In this document: positions 1 to 5,014 of the stretch, piece after piece | How positions within the stretch are numbered: the first letter of the stretch is position 1 | Layout: every line of letters starts with the position of its first letter | Assembly (NCBI GenBank): GCA_038204465.1 | Contig: JBBRCX010000186.1 | Span: 1 to 5,105, forward strand | Source: JBBRCX01 sp038204465 | GTDB lineage: Bacteria > Planctomycetota > Phycisphaerae > Tepidisphaerales > Tepidisphaeraceae | Direction: 5' to 3' | DNA: 5,105 nt | Notes under the pieces: model-generated | Database searches by the model: none | What the model was told of the DNA's origin: nothing | Seen by the model: the letters and a program-made list of their open reading frames with translations, nothing else | Made by a program: the position numbers and the translations under genes

Positions 1-2
1 AG

Positions 3-104
3 CGCTTTCGACGCTTCATCGAGGATGAAATCGCGCATGAAAAGCGACTGCGTGATATTATCGTCAGGGCAATCGGCGAGCCGAGAGACCGCAATCGGCG
101 ATAG
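3..104 (+). CDS. Possible C-terminal fragment of an unidentified protein, cut by the window edge
   Basis: Frame 3 is open from the left edge to a TAG stop at 102-104. It reads as a charged, helix-like tail containing RRFIEDEIAHEKRL followed by RDIIVRAIGEPRDRNRR. The alternation of acidic, basic and aliphatic residues looks like a genuine protein C-terminus. The competing open frame from position 1 to 132 is rich in Ser, Cys and small residues and looks less natural. I do not recognise the family and assign no function. The stop lies about 50 bases before the tRNA gene on the same strand. The final codons overlap one copy of an 11-bp direct repeat (69-79) and most of a second (91-101). Only about 33 codons are visible, so this call is tentative. 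Confidence 0.4.
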   Translation, partial: RFRRFIEDEIAHEKRLRDIIVRAIGEPRDRNRR

Positions 105-156
105 TTTCATTATTGCGGGCGATTGTGCATGAGCGCCGAGCCCGAAGAACTGGATC

Positions 157-231
157 TAGGGCGTCGCCAAGCGGCAAGGCAGCGGATTTTGATTCCGCCA
201 TGCGGAGGTTCGAATCCTCCCGCCCCAGCCA
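157..231 (+). tRNA. tRNA-Gln (anticodon UUG)
   Basis: A full cloverleaf can be folded by eye. The acceptor strands are 157-163 and 221-227. The D arm is GCC/GGC (166-168, 178-180). The anticodon stem GCGGA/TCCGC (182-186, 194-198) carries a 7-base loop with anticodon TTG at 189-191, which reads Gln CAA and, by wobble, CAG. The variable loop is 199-203. The T stem GGAGG/CCTCC (204-208, 216-220) encloses TTCGAAT. The discriminator is G228 and CCA is encoded at 229-231. The first pair is U1-A72. In bacteria that make Gln-tRNA by amidating Glu-tRNA(Gln) with GatCAB, U1-A72 is a recognition feature, and most alphaproteobacteria use that route. The one defect is an A-C mismatch at acceptor pair 2-71 (positions 158 and 226), where G-C is usual. 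No promoter was recognised upstream. A T-run at 257-261 lies downstream without a convincing terminator stem. Confidence 0.93.
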
Positions 232-243
232 CGAATCCTCCCG
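211..243 (+). repeat. 12-bp direct repeat duplicating part of the tRNA-Gln 3' half
   Basis: CGAATCCTCCCG occurs at 211-222, inside the T loop, T stem and acceptor of the tRNA gene. It recurs exactly at 232-243, immediately after the CCA end. Flanking bases differ. This could be a local slippage duplication or a short scar of integration at the tRNA 3' end, which is a common target for site-specific integrases. No integrase gene is in the window, so mobile origin is only a possibility. Confidence 0.6.
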
Positions 244-578
244 ATATCGCCTCGTATTTTTGGTTTCCCTGCTGCACATAGGAATTCCGCTTATTGAAGC
301 GATGCAGACGAGATATGCTCGCTGCGAGTTCTTCTCACTGTGACCCAAACCGGAAATGCAGCGAGTCGCTCACTTGATCACATCGTCATCGCATCGTCGG
401 TTCACATGTGCGGCGCCAAATGCCTACATGCGGAACGGACAGCCCAGGTTTTCGTTTGTGGCCGAGCCCGTTGCAGGAAGGCATCAAAGGTGTAATATTC
501 GCTGACCGAATTGATGTTTTTCAAACGGGATGCCCGGGCCGCCGCCGCTTGGTCGTGTCCAGTAGCCGTGATTGGCGG
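232..578. other. Intergenic region between tRNA-Gln and the HupE/UreJ-like gene, no convincing gene
   Basis: The tRNA gene (+) and the HupE/UreJ-like gene (-) converge here. The region holds the second copy of the 12-bp tRNA-derived repeat (232-243), a T-run at 257-261, and small palindromes such as AGCGAGTCGCT (360-370) and CACATGTG (403-410). On the minus strand, a 4-bp stem CGGG/CCCG with a 3-base loop (526-536) lies about 43 bases past the HupE stop and is followed by only three T residues, so it is at best a weak terminator. The minus frame of the HupE-like gene stays open for 58 codons beyond its stop, to TGA at 402-404. No standard start with a ribosome site supports a separate gene there. 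Confidence 0.5.
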
Positions 579-1712
579 TCAGTGAACGGCAAGGAACTTG
601 AGATTGAAGGCGCGTTCGACGAACCACAGCGCCGCTACCGCGACGATGGCCGAAGAGCCCCCCACCAGCACGAAGCTGCGATACAGCCAAGTTTGGCGCA
701 GGAGATAGGCGAGCGGCAAGAACATGCCGACGATTGCGATCTGCCCCACTTCGACGCCCAAATTGAATCCAACCAACGCCACGTCGAGCACACCCCTCGG
801 CAGCCCCAGATCGGTAAGGATGCTGGCAAAACCGAAGCCGTGAATCAGCCCAAAGCAGAAAGCCACCACCCAACGCCGGCCGCGGACGATTGGGAACAGG
901 TTGTTGAGCGCCGCGAGCACCACCGTCAAGGCAATGGCTGATTCCGAAATGCGCGCCGGCAAGGTCACGACCTGCAACGTAGCGAGACTCAGAGTGATCG
1001 AGTGCGCGACCGTGAAAGCGGTGACGATCTTCAGCACGTCGATGAGGGCGGCGCGGAATCCCTCGCTTGGCACCCACCGCTTCTTGCCACGCACCACCAC
1101 TGCCGGCAGCAGCAGTGACAGCAGGAACAAAATGTGGTCGTAACCCTTCCAGATGTGCTCCACGCCAGAAGCGAAAAAGTCCTGGAATTGTTGCCAAGGG
1201 CTCGGGCGGGACAGCTTGAAGGTCTGCTGGGCGGTCTCGGGACTAAAGATTGCAGTACGCGTCATGCCCCCCAGCTCCAGGCGCAGAAGCCCCTTGTGCT
1301 GGGGATCGATGTCGGAGAATAGGCGATAGGTCACCTTCAGGTCTTCGGGCGGACGCGGGCACCCCGCGGTGAAGCGCAGGACCGCGTAGGCGCCGTCGCT
1401 GTGGTTATCGATCAAGTGCGCGGTGACCGTCGTCGGGCAGCTGGCACCATCGGCGGCAATCGCCAGCCGGGCCATGGCGTACGCGTCGATCTCGTTGTGC
1501 TTGGCCTTGACCTCGCCCCAGGTGATCTCGCCGTTGCCGTCGGCGTCGAGGCCGATGGCAAAGTCGAGGTCGCGCAGGGCAATGTCCCACTGGCCGACCA
1601 CGCGCTCGCCCTCCACCGAAAGAGCGAGATAACTATCGCTTGGCTTGTGGGCATGAGCGCTACCCGTCCACAGCGATAGCAGCAAGACCAGCGCGAAATG
1701 CCAAACTTTCAC
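579..1712 (-). CDS. HupE/UreJ-like membrane protein with periplasmic EF-hand-bearing N-terminal domain
   Basis: The product has 377 residues from GTG at 1710-1712. Residues 1-21 form a signal peptide (h-region FALVLLLSLW, cleavage after SAHA), leaving mature N-terminus HKPSDSYL. Residues 22-175 form a soluble, presumably periplasmic domain with a complete 12-residue EF-hand loop, DADGNGEITWGE (56-67). Residues 180-366 hold about six membrane segments with the family signatures GVEHIWKGYDHILFLL (183-198), TAFTVAHSITLSLA (231-244), FGLIHGFGFASIL (287-299) and FNLGVEVGQ (316-324). The repeated membrane His and Asp residues suit a metal-binding path. HupE and UreJ proteins are linked to nickel supply for hydrogenase and urease; the larger two-part subgroup seen here is uncharacterised, so substrate is unknown. 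No hydrogenase or urease gene is nearby. The frame could start at a TTG (1815-1817) overlapping the upstream stop, but that adds 35 Arg-rich residues before the signal peptide and lacks a ribosome site. AGGA lies 11 bases before the GTG. This is the last gene of the apparent operon. Confidence 0.87.
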   Translation of the reverse strand: MKVWHFALVLLLSLWTGSAHAHKPSDSYLALSVEGERVVGQWDIALRDLDFAIGLDADGNGEITWGEVKAKHNEIDAYAMARLAIAADGASCPTTVTAHLIDNHSDGAYAVLRFTAGCPRPPEDLKVTYRLFSDIDPQHKGLLRLELGGMTRTAIFSPETAQQTFKLSRPSPWQQFQDFFASGVEHIWKGYDHILFLLSLLLPAVVVRGKKRWVPSEGFRAALIDVLKIVTAFTVAHSITLSLATLQVVTLPARISESAIALTVVLAALNNLFPIVRGRRWVVAFCFGLIHGFGFASILTDLGLPRGVLDVALVGFNLGVEVGQIAIVGMFLPLAYLLRQTWLYRSFVLVGGSSAIVAVAALWFVERAFNLKFLAVH

Positions 1713-1764
1713 TCTGATGGAAATCCTGCGATGGCTTCGGCTTTCGCTCTGCACCAGCGGCCAG

Positions 1765-1800
1765 AGCGCAGCCCGCGCATTGCGGGACCCGGGCTGCGCT
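1765..1800. repeat. Perfect 11-bp inverted repeat between the DUF4331 and HupE-like genes
   Basis: AGCGCAGCCCG (1765-1775) pairs perfectly with CGGGCTGCGCT (1790-1800) across a 14-base loop. A competing nested hairpin, CCCGC/GCGGG (1772-1776 and 1782-1786, 5-base loop), shares the left arm, so two folds exclude each other. It lies in the 101-bp gap 14 bases after the DUF4331 stop and about 52 bases before the GTG of the next gene. No T-tract follows on the minus strand, so an intrinsic terminator is unlikely. It resembles REP-like intergenic palindromes of high-GC alphaproteobacteria, and could stabilise the upstream message end or tune downstream expression. Confidence 0.7.
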
Positions 1801-1813
1801 ACCGGTTTCAGGG

Positions 1814-3406
1814 TCAAGGCACAAGCGGCCCGCAGGGATTGCCGCCCGGCCCAGTCTCACCGCAATCCACGTGGACGCGGTTCTTGCCGTCATACGGTGT
1901 GGGTAAGAACGGGAAGTTCTTAGCGATGCCGTTCGCCGTGATGTCCACGACCGTTCCCGGCGCCCCAACGAGGAAGTTGACGCCATCGCCGACCCGGTTT
2001 GCGATATAATTTTTCCCGCCGACCACGCGGATCGCAATGTCGGTGACGTCATCATTGGGGCGCCGACCATTTGGCCAGCCCGCCTTATCCGCGCTCAACG
2101 CGGCGCCCAGCCGGCTCTGTTTTTCAGGCGCGGTGGGCGGCACGCGCAAGTCGAGGCGCAATAGTTCCGAGCAGGGCTGGCCGCAATTGCTGCCGTTTAG
2201 GGCTTGGCCAGGGTATTTGAGCAGAATGCTCATCAGGTCGGTGCGATTAGCTGCTGGTGAACCATCGATCGGAACGATTGGCACACCGAAAACCAGGTTC
2301 AGCTCTGTGGCGACCACCGGATTCTTGTAAAACGATTGGAAATTCGCCTCGTCTTCCGGATCGGCGGCGTTCCATCTGTCCTTGAATGGAGTGGTGATGA
2401 TCAGCTCATTGACCAACGGGTTCGCCATGCGCGACACCCGCACCCAACGCCCTTCCTCGGTGGCCGCCTCGCCGGGCTCACGCAGAACTCTCACCTTTTG
2501 CCGATCGTTCTCGGCGTACACCCCGATGACCGGATTCTTCGTAGTAGCGGCCGGCTTCCCGTCGCTGGTAATGCGGGTGATCGGGACCTCGATCGCGATG
2601 GTGCTGATGTTTGCCCCGCTGAAGCGGTTTACGCCGAACGGGTTAACCGTGTCGACGTCCTCGGCCGCGGTCAGCAGGGGCAGGCGGCGGCGCAAGTTCA
2701 ACGTATCGAACACGGCGCCGAGATCGATGTAGAACGTCTCGGCGCGCTGCCCAGCGAACACGCGGATGCCAGTCGCCTTGTCGCTGTAGATGCCCTGCGC
2801 GGCCAAGGCAGGATAGTCGGGCATCGTAGCTGGACCTACATTGGACGGAACCGCAATCAGCTTGCGGCCGCTGAACAACTCGGTGTGGTTCCCATGGCGG
2901 ACTTCGGTCACAGTATAGGTTTGGCGCCGGGTCAATCCTTCCGATCCGGGACCGTCGAGCTTTGTGATCCCCTGCAGCGGAATAGCAGGCGGAATGTGCG
3001 GGTTGCCGAGATACGGCAACGGCGAAGTCAGCCCGCCGGGGCCGCCGACCGGACGGTTCTCGGTCTTGAAGCGGAATTCGTAGACAATGTCGTCGGCACT
3101 GCCGTCCTGCGCGTTATCGATGTTGATGGTATACCGCACGTCGTCGGCGAAGTTGAAGTAATTTGGCCCGTCGCTCGGGTCCTGCCCGGGGTTCACATTC
3201 GTGATGAAGGTGACCTTCCTCTGGGCGGGCGGGCGCCCGAGGTTTGTCGCGTCGTAGCTGACAAAGGCGTAAACGTCGGTGTTATCGGCGGCAGGGTCCA
3301 TGGCAATAAGGGGGGCTTCGCGATGGCTCGCCGCAAGCGCCGGGGCGGCCCAGCACGCCATCGAGCCCGCCAGCAGGGCAAGCGCCAGTTTTGATGCGTG
3401 TCTCAT
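1814..3406 (-). CDS. Secreted DUF4331 family protein
   Basis: The product has 530 residues. Residues 1-25 form a signal peptide (MRHASK, hydrophobic core, APALA). The mature protein begins near SHREAP (27-32), followed by DPAADNTDVYAF (37-48), the hallmark start of DUF4331 proteins. Further family-like blocks are FAGQRAETFYIDLG (217-230), VSRMANPLVNELI (324-336) and GWPNGRRPNDDVTDIAIR (443-460). The length is typical for the family and the domain spans nearly all of the mature chain. Four cysteines in the C-terminal third (408, 412, 515, 525) could form two disulfides outside the cytoplasm; Cys18 lies in the signal. DUF4331 has no established biochemical role that I know of, so none is assigned. 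The ATG is well supported by AGGAGG nine bases upstream. The gene lies between the TPR and HupE-like genes on the same strand, 140 bp after the former, which suggests a joint envelope function. The TGA stop (1814-1816) overlaps a possible but less likely TTG start of the next gene. Confidence 0.92.
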   Translation of the reverse strand: MRHASKLALALLAGSMACWAAPALAASHREAPLIAMDPAADNTDVYAFVSYDATNLGRPPAQRKVTFITNVNPGQDPSDGPNYFNFADDVRYTINIDNAQDGSADDIVYEFRFKTENRPVGGPGGLTSPLPYLGNPHIPPAIPLQGITKLDGPGSEGLTRRQTYTVTEVRHGNHTELFSGRKLIAVPSNVGPATMPDYPALAAQGIYSDKATGIRVFAGQRAETFYIDLGAVFDTLNLRRRLPLLTAAEDVDTVNPFGVNRFSGANISTIAIEVPITRITSDGKPAATTKNPVIGVYAENDRQKVRVLREPGEAATEEGRWVRVSRMANPLVNELIITTPFKDRWNAADPEDEANFQSFYKNPVVATELNLVFGVPIVPIDGSPAANRTDLMSILLKYPGQALNGSNCGQPCSELLRLDLRVPPTAPEKQSRLGAALSADKAGWPNGRRPNDDVTDIAIRVVGGKNYIANRVGDGVNFLVGAPGTVVDITANGIAKNFPFLPTPYDGKNRVHVDCGETGPGGNPCGPLVP

Positions 3407-3414
3407 GTGCTATT

Positions 3415-3423
3415 TCCTCCTCT
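3415..3423 (-). promoter_or_regulatory. Strong ribosome binding site of the DUF4331 gene
   Basis: Read on the minus strand the site is GAGGAGGAA and contains AGGAGG (3416-3421), complementary to the 16S rRNA 3' end. It is nine bases from the ATG at 3404-3406, which fixes the start of the DUF4331 gene. A second purine tract, GGAGGAGGAG (3433-3442), lies just upstream with no start codon at suitable distance. The strength of this site contrasts with the weak ones of the two flanking genes and suggests that the DUF4331 protein is made in excess of its partners. Confidence 0.75.
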
Positions 3424-3546
3424 TCGAGCGAACTCCTCCTCCCCGCGAAAACATTTGCAGCCGAGAAGGGCTTGAAACGAGCGCAAGCTCACACTCACTT
3501 TTTAGGGATGTGATCTAGCCTCGCTCCAAGGATTAATCTCAAGTCG

Positions 3547-4728
3547 TCAGTTTGGTTGCAAAGTTTTCGTCAACAATCGATCGAGCTGGAAATCTTCGAG
3601 ACCCGTCTCCTTCAGCCAGCCCCGCGCAGTCTCGACGCTGGCGGCATCATGAGCCGCGAGCGCGGATTCGAGCAGAATGCGAACATCCGCCAACTCCTTT
3701 TGGACCTGCCAATTTTCCTGCGCGAGCTTCAGTGCTGCCTTCGGATCGTTTAGCAAATGCAAGGTGAAGCGGGCCTCCTCCCGCAAATGCACCCGTTCCC
3801 CGCGTAGACGGCTGGCCTCGAAGCGGTCACGCAGCTGTTCCACCTGAGGCAAGAGCTCCTTTGAGTGCTCTGCTTTCAATGCTAGGGCGTAGCGCAGCAG
3901 CAGTGGGTCCGCGCGCGTCTTGTCCTGCAGCAGGGCGACCACTTCCTGGGGCTGGCCGTGGTCCAATTGGAAATCAGCGTAGGCGCCAAGCAGGTAACTG
4001 TCGGCATCAAGCGCGAGCGCTTCACGAAAATGGGCTTGCGCGTCCTCAGTGATGCCTGCCCGCGCCGCCATCTCGGCGAGGCTGGTCAGCACCCAGCTCC
4101 GGACTCCAGGTTCGACGTAAATCTGCCGATTGAGCGCTGCGCGCAGTTGGACATAGCTGTCGCGCAGCTTACCAGTTGCCCCCTTCACGCTCGTCAGGCA
4201 TCCGATCCACACCAGTTCCTGCGTCAGGTTCTGTAAGGCGAGGCATTCTTCCCTGGCGGCACCGTAGTCGCCTTGCACCTGCAGCACCGTCGCCCGCGTC
4301 AGCCGCGCCTGGGCGTTGCGCGGATTGGCGACTAGCACGGCACCCAAATCCGCTAGGGCGGAGTCGAACTGGTGCACGCGCTGGCGCAACGTGGCGCGCA
4401 AAACCAGAATTTCCTGGGGTGGTTGCTTGAGGTCCCACCAGGGAGTGAGCGCGGCCTGAGCATAGCCGGCGTAACGCGGATCACCGGTAACCCGGCCCAA
4501 CTCCAGGTAGGCGCGCGCCAGCCGCACCGCAAGCGGCAGATTGTCCGGTTCATTTTTTAGCCCATCGCGCAGGGCGCGCACCTCGCGCATGGCAGGGTCG
4601 TTGGGTCTAAACGGCAGGTGCTCCAGAACCTGATTGTAGGACTCCGGGATGAAGGGCGCGCCCGTCGCAGGCGTCACGGCGGCAACGAAGATGAAGACGG
4701 ACGCACGAATAAGCTTACGATACAGCAT
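3547..4728 (-). CDS. Secreted tetratricopeptide-repeat (TPR) protein
   Basis: The product has 393 residues from ATG at 4726-4728. Residues 1 to about 24 form an export signal (MLYRKLIR, then SVFIFVAAV, then TPATGA), with no lipobox cysteine, so a soluble periplasmic protein is expected. The rest is almost wholly helical with TPR-like helix pairs: about 63-96 (LAVRLARAYLELG), 105-137 (ILVLRATLRQRVHQFDSALA), 138-166 (ARLTRATVLQVQGDYGAA), 208-241 (LTSLAEMAARAGITEDAQAH) and weaker units from 243 to about 365. TPR arrays bind partner proteins or peptides; no catalytic motif is visible. It is the first gene of the apparent operon, so it may scaffold or assist the DUF4331 and HupE-like products. A GTG at 4747-4749 with AAAGG five bases upstream is an alternative start adding seven residues. 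The frame is open to 4923, but the extra residues are Arg/Ala-rich, come from repeat DNA and would bury the signal peptide. Confidence 0.85.
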   Translation of the reverse strand: MLYRKLIRASVFIFVAAVTPATGAPFIPESYNQVLEHLPFRPNDPAMREVRALRDGLKNEPDNLPLAVRLARAYLELGRVTGDPRYAGYAQAALTPWWDLKQPPQEILVLRATLRQRVHQFDSALADLGAVLVANPRNAQARLTRATVLQVQGDYGAAREECLALQNLTQELVWIGCLTSVKGATGKLRDSYVQLRAALNRQIYVEPGVRSWVLTSLAEMAARAGITEDAQAHFREALALDADSYLLGAYADFQLDHGQPQEVVALLQDKTRADPLLLRYALALKAEHSKELLPQVEQLRDRFEASRLRGERVHLREEARFTLHLLNDPKAALKLAQENWQVQKELADVRILLESALAAHDAASVETARGWLKETGLEDFQLDRLLTKTLQPN

Positions 4729-4754
4729 GATCGACTCGATACCGCCCACCAGAA

Positions 4755-4759
4755 CCTTT
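4755..4759 (-). promoter_or_regulatory. Candidate ribosome binding site for a GTG start of the TPR gene
   Basis: On the minus strand AAAGG is separated by five bases (TTCTG) from GTG at 4747-4749, in frame with the TPR gene. The ATG at 4726-4728 has only a poor GAG upstream. The site therefore favours the GTG, whereas signal-peptide shape and codon preference favour the ATG. The two starts differ by only seven residues (MGGIESI). Confidence 0.35.
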
Positions 4760-4769
4760 GCTAAACGGC

Positions 4770-4795
4770 AACTTGGAAAACGCGGAAAAGGTTCC
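4770..4795 (-). promoter_or_regulatory. Candidate EcfG-type promoter upstream of the TPR gene
   Basis: On the minus strand GGAAC (4795-4791) is followed after exactly 17 bases by AGTT (4773-4770). The alphaproteobacterial general-stress sigma factor EcfG recognises GGAAC, 16-17 bases, then CGTT. The -35 element is perfect and the -10 has one mismatch. A transcript would start near 4762, giving a leader of roughly 13 bases to the GTG or 34 to the ATG, a sensible geometry for the first gene of the operon. I saw no sigma-70-like alternative. This is a motif match by eye, without expression evidence. Confidence 0.35.
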
Positions 4796-4843
4796 GCTCC
4801 GTGCGACGCCTGGTCGCCAGCGATGGCCGGCCGGGCCGCCGGT

Positions 4844-4879
4844 CTTCGCGCTGGTTCGCCGCAGTGCGCCAGCGCGAAG
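4844..4879. repeat. Perfect 11-bp inverted repeat upstream of the TPR gene
   Basis: CTTCGCGCTGG (4844-4854) pairs perfectly with CCAGCGCGAAG (4869-4879) across a 14-base loop. Arm and loop lengths match those of the hairpin at 1765-1800, although the arm sequences differ. It sits about 50 bases upstream of the candidate promoter -35 box, so it is more likely a REP-like or regulator-binding element than a transcribed leader structure. The right part overlaps a degenerate 18-bp direct repeat (4866-4883 with 4956-4973, 15 of 18 matching). Confidence 0.65.
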
Positions 4880-4978
4880 TGCGCTTCGGCGCGCAAAGGC
4901 CGCCCCGTTCGCATAAGGCCCACCCCGGGGAGGCGTCTTGCATGTCGGCTTGTTGGCGCAAATGCGAAGTGCGGCCGT

Positions 4979-5014
4979 GTCCGCTATATGGTCCCTGTTG
5001 GAGGGAAAGCAGAC
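4979..5014 (-). repeat. Nested hairpin element in the gene-poor right end
   Basis: On the minus strand GTCTGC (5014-5009) pairs with GCGGAC (4984-4979) with one G-U pair. Inside it TCCCT (5006-5002) pairs perfectly with AGGGA (4996-4992) around a 5-base loop. The GTCTGC/GCGGAC ends with a GC-rich centre recall a degenerate class of intergenic repeats common in Bradyrhizobium-like genomes; that resemblance is from memory. No T-run follows, so it is not a good terminator. Confidence 0.4.

Noticed and set aside
64..348. Open frames on both strands across the tRNA gene (94 codons on minus, 76 codons on plus at 113-343)
   Set aside because: Their translations include GREDSNLRMAESKSAALP and SGKAADFDSAMRRFESSRPS, the well-known false peptides produced by translating tRNA genes. 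The tRNA accounts for the sequence.
526..536. Intrinsic terminator after the HupE-like gene
   Set aside because: The stem is only 4 bp and is followed by three T residues, too weak to call.
484..1197. Minus-strand open frame of 237 codons overlapping the HupE-like gene in another frame
   Set aside because: Its translation is Arg/Gly/His-rich and lacks domain features, while the overlapping frame carries the conserved HupE/UreJ membrane motifs.
1713..1817. TTG start giving a 412-residue HupE-like protein with a 4-base overlap of the DUF4331 stop
   Set aside because: The extra 35 residues precede an otherwise good signal peptide, are derived partly from the hairpin repeat, and no ribosome site lies before the TTG. 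The GTG at 1710-1712 fits better.
2336..3394. Plus-strand open frame of 352 codons opposite the DUF4331 gene
   Set aside because: It is antisense to a gene with clear family motifs, signal peptide and strong ribosome site. Long antisense frames are common in high-GC coding DNA, and its translation is rich in Arg, Gly and Val with no domain that I recognise.
4729..4923. N-terminal extension of the TPR protein to 458 residues
   Set aside because: The extension is Arg/Ala/Pro-rich, is encoded by repeat-rich DNA containing the candidate promoter, and would place the signal peptide internally.
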